Positions 34,357-45,779 of a stretch of DNA of 47,500 nucleotides are shown piece by piece; the stretch's first letter is position 1; every line of letters starts with the position of its first letter. This DNA comes from Sphaeroforma sirkka (Eukaryota; Opisthokonta; Ichthyosporea; Ichthyophonida): contig LUCW03002645.1 in the NCBI GenBank assembly GCA_001586965.3, positions 1 to 47,500 on the forward strand, read 5' to 3'. The notes below the pieces were generated by a model. That model worked only from the letters and a program-made list of their open reading frames with translations. It did no database searches and was not told the origin of the DNA. The translations under genes were made by a program, and so were the position numbers.

Positions 34357-34361
34357 TTATT
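34356..34361 (-). promoter_or_regulatory. AATAAA poly(A) hexamer overlapping the KANSL1 stop
   Basis: The stop codon TAA (34359-34357) lies inside AATAAA on -. As in RBM39, the cleavage signal would coincide with the end of the reading frame. Confidence 0.5.
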
Positions 34362-35344
34362 TGAGGAATACCCTTGGACTCCAGCACGGCCTGTCCCGCT
34401 TCTTCGTGTGTTGTTGTTGTTGTAGTTGTAGTTGTAGTTGCTGTTGCTGCATCTTAACTTGCACGACCTTTGTATCGTCCTGCCGGTCCTTTTCCTTCTC
34501 TTTCAGGGCAGAGCTTATAGCCCCCACCGTAGTCCCCTCGATACTCACACTGTTCCGTGCTCCCCCTGATATCAGAGGCAGTCTGACAATACACGCATCA
34601 TTCCGTAACCGCTCGCTACTAGTTTTCGCGCTGCTTGTGCTGGTTACTTGTCCACTATCACTCTTCGCTCCATCCACGTGCACTGTGCTTACGACGGTGT
34701 CGTCGCCTGTGGGTTCTTTGGCACCGTTTAATGTGCTGGTAACTGGTGCGCCCATGTATTCTTCGTTCTCGTGATCGACACTTGTGGCCGTGATTTGCTT
34801 CTCAGTTTGCGAATCCTTCCGCGTCTATGCACAGGTATGTATGTATAATGAAGAGAGGGGTGGTTAGAGAGACAGCTGGGTGACGATAGTGACGAGCGAG
34901 GTAGTAGCTGGGTGAAGACAATGTAATATAGAGAGAATTAATTAGAGAGACAGCTGAGAGAAGATAGTGACGAGAGAGGTAGTAGCTGGGTGAAGGGCGG
35001 GTAGATATCCAGCACTCACACAGGCAGGTAGATGATTCGAACAGCACTAACGTCCCTAAAAGCGTTACAAAAGATACCAATCTACTACAGGTGTTGCTAG
35101 CAAGCAATAGTTAATATATATAGATAAACCGGACTCGATACACCGCGCAACTGGGGGTAGACTAAGATTACACGCTTAAAAAAAAAAAAGGGTCACATTG
35201 TAATTGATACACGTGCATGAGAATTCTAAGGCTTGTCTTTAAACGTTTGAGTGTGTGCGTGCACACATAGAGCGTTATGGATGATATCAAGCATTGCAAC
35301 ATGGAGATTTGATTGAGCACCAACTCTTAAGACTGGTTGGATCT

Positions 35345-35409
<65 letters not shown>

Positions 35410-37584
35410 CAGAGACATGATAGATAAAAGATTGGACATGACTATGGAAGACTAAAGCATGCGAATGTCAGCGATTCGCACATAGACATTGCAGCTTCAG
35501 CGCCGTTGCCAACCCGATGGACTATCCACAGGTATATGCAACACATTCTCAGCATTTGGACCGAAAATACAAGCAAAACAGCTATATATGCCTGTACATT
35601 ATATTAAAAAACAATAAACAAAACAAAACAAAGAACAGATAACATTCTACATGATACAACAGAATACTTATGTGTTTGCCAGAATAATTTTGTACAAGAG
35701 ATGTATAGTACCATACGTAGGCATGCAAACATATAGAAAGGTACACACAAAATAAACACGAAAACAAACACACACACACACACACAGATAGATAGATAGA
35801 TAGATAGATACACACACACATATATATATATAGATAAACAAACAAAGGAACTCACACAAGATATGTACATAAAATTATATAATATTCGTCGATTATAATG
35901 AGACAATGATGGATATACCTATATCCAGCCAGGTAGTGTATCAAAGTAGATTTATAATTTGGATATATATATATATATATAAGTGCGTGAAAAGTTTCCC
36001 CTTGTATGTTATCACTATTTAGTGTACACTCATGCTACACATAAGCCAATACAAAGCATATATACATCAGAATCCGTCATAGGAGTGTAACAGAAAGCTT
36101 TCGATAGTCCAACGCACTTGCATGCACGCTCACACACACACACCCCCCACGATTGCTTACATGCACACCACGGCTGCTTATATGCACACCACGGTTGCTT
36201 ACATGCACACCATGGTTACTTCCATGCACACCACAGTGGCTTCCATGCACACCACAGTGGCTTCCATGCACACCACGGTTGCCTCCATGCACACCACGGT
36301 TGCCTCCATGCACACCATGGATACTTACATACCCACCACAGTCATACACACCACAGCTACTTACTTGCACACCACTACTTACATACACACCACGGTTGCT
36401 TACATGCACACAACAGTTAATACACACCACGGTTACCTACATGCACACCACGGTTACTTACATGCAAACGGTTGCTTACATACCCACCACAGTTAATACA
36501 CACCACAGCTACTTACTTGCACACCACTACTTACATACACACCACGGTTACTTATATGCACACCACGGTTACTTACATGCACACCACAGTCACTTATATG
36601 CACACCACAGTTACATACATGCACACCAGTGACATATATGCACACCACGGTAACCTACATGCACACCACGGTTACTTACATGTGAAGACCGTCTCCGCCT
36701 GGGCTGGTGTAGATTCTTCATGAATGCTTCAAAGCGGCTGGTCTCGATCTTCTGTCGCGCATTGTGGCGCTTTTCATAGGCCTCGTCCGAAGTGTCTTCA
36801 CTGCTGTAGTGTTCCTGCGGTGCTGCATTGGGGTCTGCACGGGAGAGCGAGCCAATAGGCAATTCAAGAATTATAGTTGGAATTTGAAGCATACAGTTGA
36901 TATTTGAAGCATATCAATAGAATTTGAAGCATATAGTTGGGATTTGAAGCATGCAGTTGGAATTTGAAGCATATCAATAGAATTTGAAACATATAGATAG
37001 AATTTGACGCATGGTATGGTGCTAGGTAAATACAGGTATCCAGTCTGGGCCAAGAAGCAACACAATAGCAATCCATCGGCAATACTTGACAATCCGAGAT
37101 AACAGCATGTGGGCGTATGGTGACAGCCCAATGGAAGCATACAGCGCATATATACATGGATACATGAACAGGCCTAAGTATCTTATGGATCTGCGGATGG
37201 TCAAGATCTTACGCATACGTGTGTAAGTACACGTCAATGTTTAAGAATAATAGACACGTGTGGCAAAATCACCTGTAATGTACGTACAGATACATTGATA
37301 CAAGTTTTATATCAACTGTGACGTATTTGGCATGCATATGAGCCTATGTATGGATACACAGACAACAAACAAGAGCGTGTGTATAAACAGACACCAGCAT
37401 TACTTGGTACACAATATTGATCCCAATTCAAATCACATGCTTGAACATTTTTTTTTCATTCTGTACAAATTCATAGGCGTAAAAACTATATCTTCATATG
37501 ATAACACACGCACGCATACACACATATGATATATATATATATATATATATATTTATACGTATACATTGCATATTGTGTATGAAT

Positions 37585-37640
<56 letters not shown>

Positions 37641-38752
37641 TTTTATGTACACAGACACATGTGTGCATGTACAATATATACACATGGTAATATATATGTT
37701 AAATAATGACATGACGGTATTGGAGTATGCAATCAGTCAAGACTACTTCCGAATTTAACTCCAGATTTACTACCACATATGAATTATGCACAAGCGAACA
37801 ATACTTACGAACGGGTTGCTAAAACGTAAATTGCGACAGTTCAGCTACAGAGGTCTACTGAAATCTGCCGTACTCGTCCTTGAGTTACAAGTTGTAGAAA
37901 ACATACATAAACAGAGCAGTTGCCTTTTAAACACAAAAAGACAGGCACCAACACTGAAAGACAGGCTAACACGCTCATACTTAGCCTCAATGGATACACA
38001 GGTCTCACCGTACCGTTGGTTTGGGGTGATTCGGTGGACGGTCGCCAACTGGGCGTTTCAATCTCCTGGAACTCAATAGCCTGCACCCTCGTGACCATGC
38101 CGGCGGTCACGGGAATCACCACGTTGTCAATATCGTATACCTTGTGTCGTTTGAACACATTGCTGTGTGAGCTCGTGCGGCGTGTACCCTTGCCGAGCAC
38201 ATTGGCTGTGCTATCGGTCTCCTCGGTACCTTTCTTCTTCGCATCTACATTAGTAAGGTTGGATGCGCCCTTGGTGCGCTTCCGTTGCAGTCCCGCTTTG
38301 TCCCGCTTTTTGCCGTCCGAGCGTTTGCGGCTCACTTTGTTCGCGGAAGAGGTTCGACTGATGGGCTTCTTTTTGATACTCGTGGTGCTGGATCTGGCTG
38401 ATATCGAACCGCTCTTTGTTTGGTTGCCACTATGCACTTTGCCAACCTGTTTTTTACTCAAATTTGCGTTCGCCGCAGCTGCAGGGTGGGGCAAGATACA
38501 CACCACATATATCAATACGGGTTTAGGGTTTATACTCGTTAGGAACCATGCTGAAACAAGCCATCTCGGGCTGAAAAGATTTCGCGTGAGCGTGGGAGAG
38601 AGATGAGTCTTAGCTGAAGTGCGACGAGTTTTCTTGAGACCCTCATATAGGACACTTCCCAGGTATAAGTCAAACAGTGGCTAAAAACTAAAACGACAAC
38701 TGAATATATGAAATGACTATGCTCCAATTCGTACTGAGCACTACTTAACGTC

Positions 38753-38788
<36 letters not shown>

Positions 38789-38849
38789 CACACATACACA
38801 TATACATATACATATACATACAAACGTACAAATATACATACATACTCAT

Positions 38850-38896
<47 letters not shown>

Positions 38897-41800
38897 GAAA
38901 ACACGTACATGTATATCTACGAAAAGAGCAAGATAACACATTCAAGAGTGCGTGCATTCATCGCACACTTCACTGTTATCAAATGCTAACGCGTGGTTGC
39001 ATTCATATATATATATATACATACACACCACATACTTTATCATACATGCATACACATACACCATCCTCTTTACCATACACACATATAAACACACACCACC
39101 CTCTCTACCATACATGCCCACACAAACAAACCACCCTTACTACCATACATACATACACATATACACCACCCACTCTACTATACACACATACAATACACAC
39201 CAGTTTCTCAACGTCTACCATGAATGCATAAACATACACACCACCCTCTCTACCCTACATGCATACACATACACATACACACCACACTCTTTACCATGCA
39301 TACACACCACACTCTTTACCATGCATACACACGCATACACATACACACCACACTCTTTACCATGCATGCACACGCATACACATACACATACGACTCTCTC
39401 GACCATAAATACACACACAGACACATACACACCGCACTCTTTACCTACACACACACAGAGACACACATACACACGACTCTCTCTACCATACATACACACA
39501 AAGACACATACACACGACTCTCTCTACCGTACACACACAGACACATACACACGACTCTCTCTACCGTACACATATACACATACACATCACCCTCTCTACC
39601 GTACATAAACACCACCTTCACTACCATGCACACATACACATACACCCCACCCTCTCTACCATACATACACACCATCTTCACTACCATGCACTTATACTCA
39701 TACACACCACCCTCTCTCCCATGCACAGACACACAGACACACAGACACACATACACACCACCCTCTCTAACATGCACACACACACGCGCGCCACCCTCTC
39801 AAACATGCATACAGACATACAGACATACACACTTGCACACACATATCACCCTCACTACCATCTCCACATACCCACGCATATAGTACCATACCTTCACTGT
39901 CACGCTGTCCTCGCCACGACGACGCCAGCGGCAGAGCTGGTGCAGGGTGCAGAGTACTGCACCTAAGAAACGGGGCCGCCTCAACCACCCGGGACAGGAC
40001 CGGGTGATAGGAGGTGTCCAAGGCACTGATCTGGCGAGCTAGCCTGTTCCGCCCCATGACGTTGACCAGTATCTCTGGCCTGCCCTTGACCCCGACCGTG
40101 TTCTCGGCCCACAGCAGGCGCGGGGTGGGCAGGACATACTCACGCAACCTGGCGCAGGTTTTGGGGTGCGTGGACCGGTCCTTGTGTGCACTGGGTTGCT
40201 TGCCCCGGCGCTTTTTGCCTTGGCCTGGTCCGTCCCCACTTGGCTTTGGCCTGGCATTCTGGGGCGGGTGGTTGAGGGTGGCCATGGGCGGCGTCTCCGT
40301 GGTGTGTGTGCCGTGCTCGCCCTGGTCGCCTGTGGCATTCTGGGTGCTGTGTGTGTGCTGCTGTATCTGCTGCTGCGGTTGCTGCGTCTGTGCATAGCCC
40401 ATATCACCGGCCTGTGCCTGCCCCCCAAGACCAGATACGTGTGTATGCGTGCTTGCGTGTGCGTGTGTATGTATGTGTGTATGTGTGTGCTCCAGGGGCT
40501 GCCTTCCTGCGTGCTCACAGCCCTTGTCGGCCTGGCGGGTGTATGGGATGATCTGTGCCTGGTTGTTATTTCGTGTGCGTGTCTTGATTTCGGTCAACGT
40601 GCCTATATGCGTGCCTACCTGAGCTATCCTTAGCTCCAGCCAGCTCCACCGCCAGGCCAGGGCAGCCCTGCGCCTGAAGAACCGCCTATTCCGCGACACA
40701 TGGCGGCACTCGTTCGAATTTGCCACCGCCAAGTCGTGAGGGTTTATGTCGCTGATTTTCTCACTACCCAGATTAAGCCTCCCCCGACCCATACGTACAT
40801 ACCCTGACGGACCCACACGCCTATCGTTGTCACTCTCGCTTTCCGATGTAGTACATTCCGTGGTTTCCCCTTCAACTGCTGGTGTCTCGTGTGCGTGTAT
40901 ACGATGATGCACATGCTCGCGCTGGCGATATTTGCGTGTGTGTGCGTGTTGCAGGCGTTCGACACCTTTCAACAGCTTCTGCACAGACGCACGCTTATCA
41001 AACCCTAACCCATCTACATCTTCCTCTTGAGACACAGCTCCTCTCTCATGCGCTGTGCTAGTGCTCTGCACAGAATTTATCTTCGCTGCAGTCGATCCAC
41101 TGCGGTGTGTGCGTGTGATATCATGCGTGTGCTGTGTGGTTGCTGAGGTGGCGTTTCGAGCGTCTGCATGTGTGTATTGTGTGTGTTCGTGTACATCTGA
41201 TTGTTTAAATTGACGTGGTAATTTATCAGCGTTTAAGGTGTCACTAATGGTGTCAAAGTAGCGTATTTGGTCTATTAAGTGGGCTTTAACCGTAGCTATC
41301 TGTCCCATTGTCACGTCGCCGGTAACACTCGCCAGTTTGTTCTCCAGAGCCGTTTGCTTCTGCAGCAGCCTGCGTAATGTACTGCGGATGCTCTCGTGTG
41401 TGGCATCGCTACTATTCCTATGCGTGTGTACTGTGTTATGGCTACTATCGTGTGTAACAGGGCCGTTATGTGTACTGTGTGTATGCGATACATGCGGTAT
41501 ACTTTCGTGTGCTACCACGCCACTGCGCACTACAGTGTCAGCGTCTATCCTCCCGTTGATTGAGCCGCGTGCCGTATACGCCGCCGGGAAAGCAATGTCG
41601 TGCACAGGCAAGACCTTCTCCAGCACCGATGAGCCGCTAATAACATTGTTCTCCGCCCTATGGCTTGTCTCCATAGATGCTTCATTATAAGCGTAATTGC
41701 TATTAATCGCTTCCGCCCTATTGTGAGGCGTTTCACCCGTCGTGTGTGCGTGAGTATGTCGTGTACTAGCATTCACACGCCTGAAAACATCCGCGGCTGT

Positions 41801-42286
41801 GTGTGTCATGGGATGTGCCGTGAGTGTGTTGCTTCCGTATGCATAGAGTGAACTGTTAGCATAAGTGTGGCGTACATACGGAGTTTCTTCACTAGAAGCA
41901 CGTACACTAGGAATGTGATTCAACATATCCTTGCCACCGTTACTATATGTGTGAGAACCAGACGTTTGTATACAAGAGTGTGCACTCGCGATATCAATAC
42001 CGTCACTATTGGATGTGCGAGGTTGAGAGGATGTCACTGTATCGTGTCTTTGTACGCCTTGTATCACGCCATAATCCGCAACGGATTCTGTGTATGTGGG
42101 TTGCGAATGTGATATCGTCCGCTGTGCTGGCTGTTGTACATGCGACTGTGCCTGCGCGTGTACGAGAAGCTGCGTGTGTACATGTATAGGTTTTTGCGAT
42201 GTAGTGTGAGAGGTGGATGTCACCGGAACTTCAGGCCTAAACACCTCCTCGCCAGTGGTCGGGGGCTTCCCCAAATTTTCCTCCAT
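34357..42286 (-). CDS. KANSL1: KANSL1-like PEHE-domain protein (NSL complex scaffold)
   Basis: Four coding exons on -: 42286-39892, 38478-38009, 36814-36680, 34824-34357, about 1155 aa. Exon 3 may instead start at 36834 if a weaker donor at the end of exon 2 is used. Diagnostic PEHE domain at about 905-1000: [19 protein letters not shown], then EIETPSWR, and after the intron [19 protein letters not shown]. This follows the KANSL1 order (DIDNIVIP, ILTPSWR, DLSDAAFAALH) rather than MSL1. Also visible are a coiled coil about 303-325 ([18 protein letters not shown]), a KANSL1-like [10 protein letters not shown] near 540 and [14 protein letters not shown] near 752. The rest is low complexity, with a His/Thr tract near 600-620. 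Known role: scaffold linking WDR5 and other subunits to the MOF acetyltransferase in the nucleus. It is head to head with the syntenin-like gene. Confidence 0.87.
34848..34999 (-). repeat. Imperfect tandem array before KANSL1 exon 4
   Basis: Units of the type AGAGAGACAGCTGGGTGA and GACGAGAGAGGTAGTAGCTG, repeated about three times. It ends 24 bases upstream (in transcript sense) of the acceptor of exon 4. Confidence 0.7.
35347..35405. repeat. (TA)n tract
   Basis: About 29 uninterrupted TA units in KANSL1 intron 3. Further CA/GATA/TA runs lie at about 35768-35833. Confidence 0.9.
36130..36683 (-). repeat. About 21-bp minisatellite whose units carry 5' splice sites
   Basis: About two dozen units in KANSL1 intron 3. 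On the transcribed strand the unit is CATGTAAGTAACCGTGGTGTG, with variants GTAAGC, GTAGGT and GGAAGT. The true donor of exon 3 (CACAT|GTAAGTAACC, intron starting at 36679) is the first unit, so the array begins at the exon edge and runs downstream. Confidence 0.9.
36868..37013 (-). repeat. About 21-bp array before KANSL1 exon 3
   Basis: Seven to eight units of the type AATTTGAAGCATATAGTTGG (+ strand). The array ends about 35-55 bases before the acceptor of exon 3. On - the unit reads ATATGCTTCAAATTCTATTG, AT-rich with branch-point-like TATTGAT. Confidence 0.85.
37527..37640. repeat. (TA)n and (TG)n microsatellites in KANSL1 intron 2
   Basis: Two TA tracts (about 37529-37552 and 37589-37628) followed by a short TG run. 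Confidence 0.85.
38755..38890. repeat. TA/CATA/CA microsatellite cluster in KANSL1 intron 1
   Basis: TA tract 38755-38786, then ACATACATAC-like repeats, a CA run and a second TA tract to about 38888. Confidence 0.85.
39020..39870 (-). repeat. About 850-bp minisatellite in KANSL1 intron 1
   Basis: Many diverged units of 25-37 bp on + of the type CACCCTCTCTACCATACATA separated by ACACATACACA spacers. On the transcribed strand the unit reads TGTATGGTAGAGAGGGTGGT. The array ends about 20 bases from the donor of exon 1 (intron starting GTATGGTAC at 39891). Long open frames across it on + (for example 38952-39608) are an effect of the repeat, not genes. Confidence 0.9.
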
Positions 42287-42936
42287 GCCTGGTTTCGCAT
42301 GAGACTAGCTCAAATCAAAGGTAAGTATAAGGAGAGAAGCAAACCTATTGCATTCATTTCCATATGTTCACCTTCTTTCGTGATACATGGTCCTTTTCAT
42401 GGTCTCGTATATCCGTATATCTCGCATAGGTCTACAGATCATTGTGAGAAGCGTATCGACATACACCAAACGCCGGGCGTGTTGTGGTTATAAATTTTCT
42501 ATGTGCTGTACGTACCTGTACGGCATTAGAATTTTCATGGGCCTATTCAATGGCGGTTGTAAGGTTGCATTGTACAAACTAGGTTTTTTTTAATATAAAA
42601 AAACATAGTTTCCGTAACAATTCGATAAGTCAGAAGACTCGTATCCAAATATATTTTTACAAATAATAAATAGCATAGCCTATTTGAACATTTAGATAAA
42701 TACTGTAAATACATTGTTCGGAGGGCTGAGAGGGTCTCGGAGCCCTGTGTAAATAAATAGCTCTAAAACCTGTATATATATTTACACAGCCAGTCTGATA
42801 CTGCTTTAAGTTCTATGTTTATAAAGTGGTTGGTGATGGTGAGTGTAAGGCGTAGCAATAGCTAGCCCAAGGTGTGCTGGTTATATCTTCCGATGCGTTA
42901 ATCAGTGTAGATGCCACATTTTTCTCCCCCAACACA
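42287..42936. promoter_or_regulatory. Shared divergent upstream region, KANSL1 / syntenin-like
   Basis: 650 bp between two divergent start codons, so it should hold both promoters. AT-rich near 42590-42720 with several TATAAA-like words. No motif could be assigned with confidence. Confidence 0.5.
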
Positions 42937-45054
42937 ATGGATGTGAACACTTACCCTGCTGATGGTCTTCCAAATGAACGTCAACTCCACAATAACAGTA
43001 AGAGATCACCTGACACTATGGCCGCAACTGTAGATAATAGTAATACCTTACGTGATAAAAACGTGCCAATCAGCGACATAGAATCCTACCAGGGGGCTTT
43101 AGACGCAAGTCAAGTCACTGAAAATACTGCAGTTGACGAAAACAACATGAATAGTGATACAGAGTCGTTGCAAGAAACAACGGGTGCAGTATCAGATAGT
43201 GATAGGCGAGCAGCAACTGAATACGGAGCACAACAAGAAGCCGCTGAACTCAGTCAGCCTAACGCCAATGATGCCTTTGCCAGCGGGTTTATTCAGTCGT
43301 TTGCATCTGCATCAGTAGGCGACAATGACACGGATTCGGGTCTATATTATGACCGAAAGTGGCCGTCCAAGGTTGAAAGTAGTTCGACTTCAGTTGGCAA
43401 CACTACCAACGGAAAGTCACAGTCAAACGTCGGTAAAGAGCAGCAGAGATCGTCTGTGGCACGTACTGGCCAGTCGCCGCCAAAACGTCCTGCGACTGAA
43501 GCACCCTACAGACACAGCACACATGTGAACCCAGCACACTACACAGACCAGGACCAGGATATGCAATGTAGGGCAACAGCGGGTGATAGCATACGCTCAC
43601 CAGTGGGAATATTTATCAGCTCTGATTCATCTGCTTCTGATCTTCATGGGGTAAGCAAAACAAAAGATGCATTAAACCCACACGCATGTACCGTCTCGGA
43701 GATGGGCTCGTTGTCTTCAGATCGTGCGGGGTCCGCAGATTCCAACCTGCATTTGGGTGAGATGTTCTCTCCTTCTTCTAATGCGAAAGAATCGGATGGA
43801 AATTCAAAACACATACTTGTAAAAGATGGTAATGCCTCGATGTCCAAGCTCGTGGAATCAGTCATCAACAAGGACGGTTACCTGGCAACCACACGGTCGC
43901 CCCAAACTTCCCCTCTGGTCGTATCATCGGAGGGCAACACCACCGATGGCACTGACCACGGTGACTACCAGCCAAGTGCAAGCTCGGTACACAAGCGGTT
44001 TCCATCGCGGAAGCCAACCATACCGTACAGTATCAGTCTACCACGCATGAGTGACGGGTTGCAGGAGATTACACTGCACCGACGGGCTACAGGCGATAGA
44101 TTCGGCCTCACTCTGTCTAAGGTGGCGCATTGCTTGTATGTGGTGTGTGTACGGCCGGGCTTCCTGGCCTACCAAGCAGGTATGCGCTTTGGAGACCAGA
44201 TCACGAGTATAAACGGTGTGGATACCTTTGACCTCGACGTGCGCGCAGCAACGGACCTGATCAATGGAGGCCCGCTGCCCGTAGCACCGGTTTGTGCCAT
44301 TCCTCCTATCACGTCCGCAACAGGAACGGCAAAGAATGGAAACACTGGTATCAGCACTGGGAAAGGCGGAAACACCACTGACGGGATGGTTAGCAGGAAA
44401 CACTCTATAGACGGTGTACAAGGCGGAGGCAGGTTAGACAGAAAGCAGTCGCAGGGCGTGAACGTACTCATGTTTTCATCCAAGCCATCCGATGCGAAGG
44501 ACCAGACACAGATCGCACCACCGCAGCTCAGGGGCATGGTCCTCCCGGAGAAGTCTGGGTACCAGTACTTCAGCCGAAACAACACCTCACAGATGAATCT
44601 CGGCCCAAGTCCCCAGGCGACAGTGGCGTCTACGGAACCCACCACAACACACTCTGCGAGCACGTCCCCTAGATCTGCCCCACCGACTATAGTGAAAGCG
44701 CCGAGTGTTAAGTATGTGAAGTGTGTGCTGGGTGTGCACTTTCAGCCGGATGTGCGCACGTGTACGGTGCCACTGTATAAGACCACGGACATCGGTATAA
44801 GTGTGAGGAAAGGGTGTGTGATCAAAGTGCTGCCTGGCTCGCCTGCAGCCACGAGTGGTATTATGAAGGGGGACGTGATCATCGATGTGAATGGCTACTG
44901 TGCTATTGGTAAGCGACGGCATGAGATATATCACATGATCAGCACAAACGACCCCGGGACGATTGTGATGATACAAGTCATGGCGGAAAGCAAGTTTGGG
45001 ATCCTCACGACAGTGATGGATCCAAAGTTACTTGGTAAATTGATGTCATATTAG
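42937..45054 (+). CDS. SDCBP: Syntenin-like tandem PDZ protein with long N-terminus
   Basis: Single exon of 705 codons. The start is the first in-frame ATG (42937, context AACACAATGG). Residues 1-370 are Ser/Asn/Asp rich and probably disordered. PDZ1 begins about 374 (EITLHRRATGDRFGLTLSK, then GMRFGDQITSINGVD) and breaks off at about 442. After about 150 low-complexity residues it appears to resume with VKCVLGVHFQPDVRT (592-606), which matches the last strand and junction of syntenin PDZ1. PDZ2 follows at about 606-683 (DIGISVRKG, GIMKGDVIIDVNGY). The short tail (MDPKLLGKLMSY) resembles the syntenin C-terminus. Known role of the family: adaptor for syndecan-type tails and PIP2 at membranes, endosomes and exosomes. 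Human syntenin is about 298 aa, so this one is much longer. The symbol is by homology. Confidence 0.85.
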   Translation: MDVNTYPADGLPNERQLHNNSKRSPDTMAATVDNSNTLRDKNVPISDIESYQGALDASQVTENTAVDENNMNSDTESLQETTGAVSDSDRRAATEYGAQQEAAELSQPNANDAFASGFIQSFASASVGDNDTDSGLYYDRKWPSKVESSSTSVGNTTNGKSQSNVGKEQQRSSVARTGQSPPKRPATEAPYRHSTHVNPAHYTDQDQDMQCRATAGDSIRSPVGIFISSDSSASDLHGVSKTKDALNPHACTVSEMGSLSSDRAGSADSNLHLGEMFSPSSNAKESDGNSKHILVKDGNASMSKLVESVINKDGYLATTRSPQTSPLVVSSEGNTTDGTDHGDYQPSASSVHKRFPSRKPTIPYSISLPRMSDGLQEITLHRRATGDRFGLTLSKVAHCLYVVCVRPGFLAYQAGMRFGDQITSINGVDTFDLDVRAATDLINGGPLPVAPVCAIPPITSATGTAKNGNTGISTGKGGNTTDGMVSRKHSIDGVQGGGRLDRKQSQGVNVLMFSSKPSDAKDQTQIAPPQLRGMVLPEKSGYQYFSRNNTSQMNLGPSPQATVASTEPTTTHSASTSPRSAPPTIVKAPSVKYVKCVLGVHFQPDVRTCTVPLYKTTDIGISVRKGCVIKVLPGSPAATSGIMKGDVIIDVNGYCAIGKRRHEIYHMISTNDPGTIVMIQVMAESKFGILTTVMDPKLLGKLMSY

Positions 45055-45350
45055 TGACAATTACGGAATATATTTGCTGTATAATATAATATATAAATGG
45101 AGTGTCTCCACGATATAACCTGTTATACGTGCATTTGCCTTGATGTGAGGCAGGTACGAATCTGAGCTCCACTATTAGTGTAGCGTTGTGCTTTAAACTT
45201 TTGTGTGCTGCAAAGTGTTTAGGCACTATGGATTAACCTTCGTTATATGGGCCTATCAGCATACATATGAAGAGTGTGACCCTGACTCCCCGAGGAACTA
45301 CATGTGCAAAATATATACATGTTGTGCAACCTAGAGTCTCCGTCTCCGTC

Positions 45351-45396
45351 GACACACACACACACACAAACATACTTGCACACACACGTATGTATA

Positions 45397-45439
<43 letters not shown>
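45351..45439. repeat. (CA)n and (TA)n microsatellites
   Basis: CA run near 45351-45367, a second CA patch and about 21 TA units (45399-45439). Confidence 0.9.
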
Positions 45440-45443
<4 letters not shown>

Positions 45444-45779
45444 CTGTGTATCTACACCTGTCCTGTAGAATCAGCAATGTAGATGTGGTGTTGCTTTGCA
45501 AACACTTTGAGTCTTGTTGACAGGTTCTTTGTAGATGGCTTAAGTATACTGTCGAGCATACTATTTAGTTTATTATCACTACTTGTGTTCCGTTTAGTAG
45601 GCTATAGCCATTTGTCTGCATCTCCGCAGTGGCGAGCTTCACAAAGCGTTCGCGCCAGTTCGATGAAGTAAAATTCGATCGGGCACTGCATGAACATAGT
45701 TACGAACGATGACGGCAGAGTCATACGAGAGTGTGTGCATGAAAAGTGAATGATAAAGCATTTGACCTGTTTATAGCGG

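Noticed and set aside
36118-36723. + strand repeat proteins of the type [12 protein letters not shown]
   Set aside because: Same explanation: a 21-bp array open in several frames, antisense to KANSL1 intron 3.
36680-36834. Alternative KANSL1 exon 3 start at 36834
   Set aside because: It has a better pyrimidine tract, but it needs a weak GTACGG donor at the end of exon 2. The 36814 start keeps phase with the strong GTGAGA donor. The choice remains open.
38952-39883. Overlapping + strand open frames of over 200 codons (Thr/His/Tyr rich)
   Set aside because: They read through a CA-rich minisatellite in all three frames and lie in the KANSL1 intron. The repeat, not coding selection, explains the openness.
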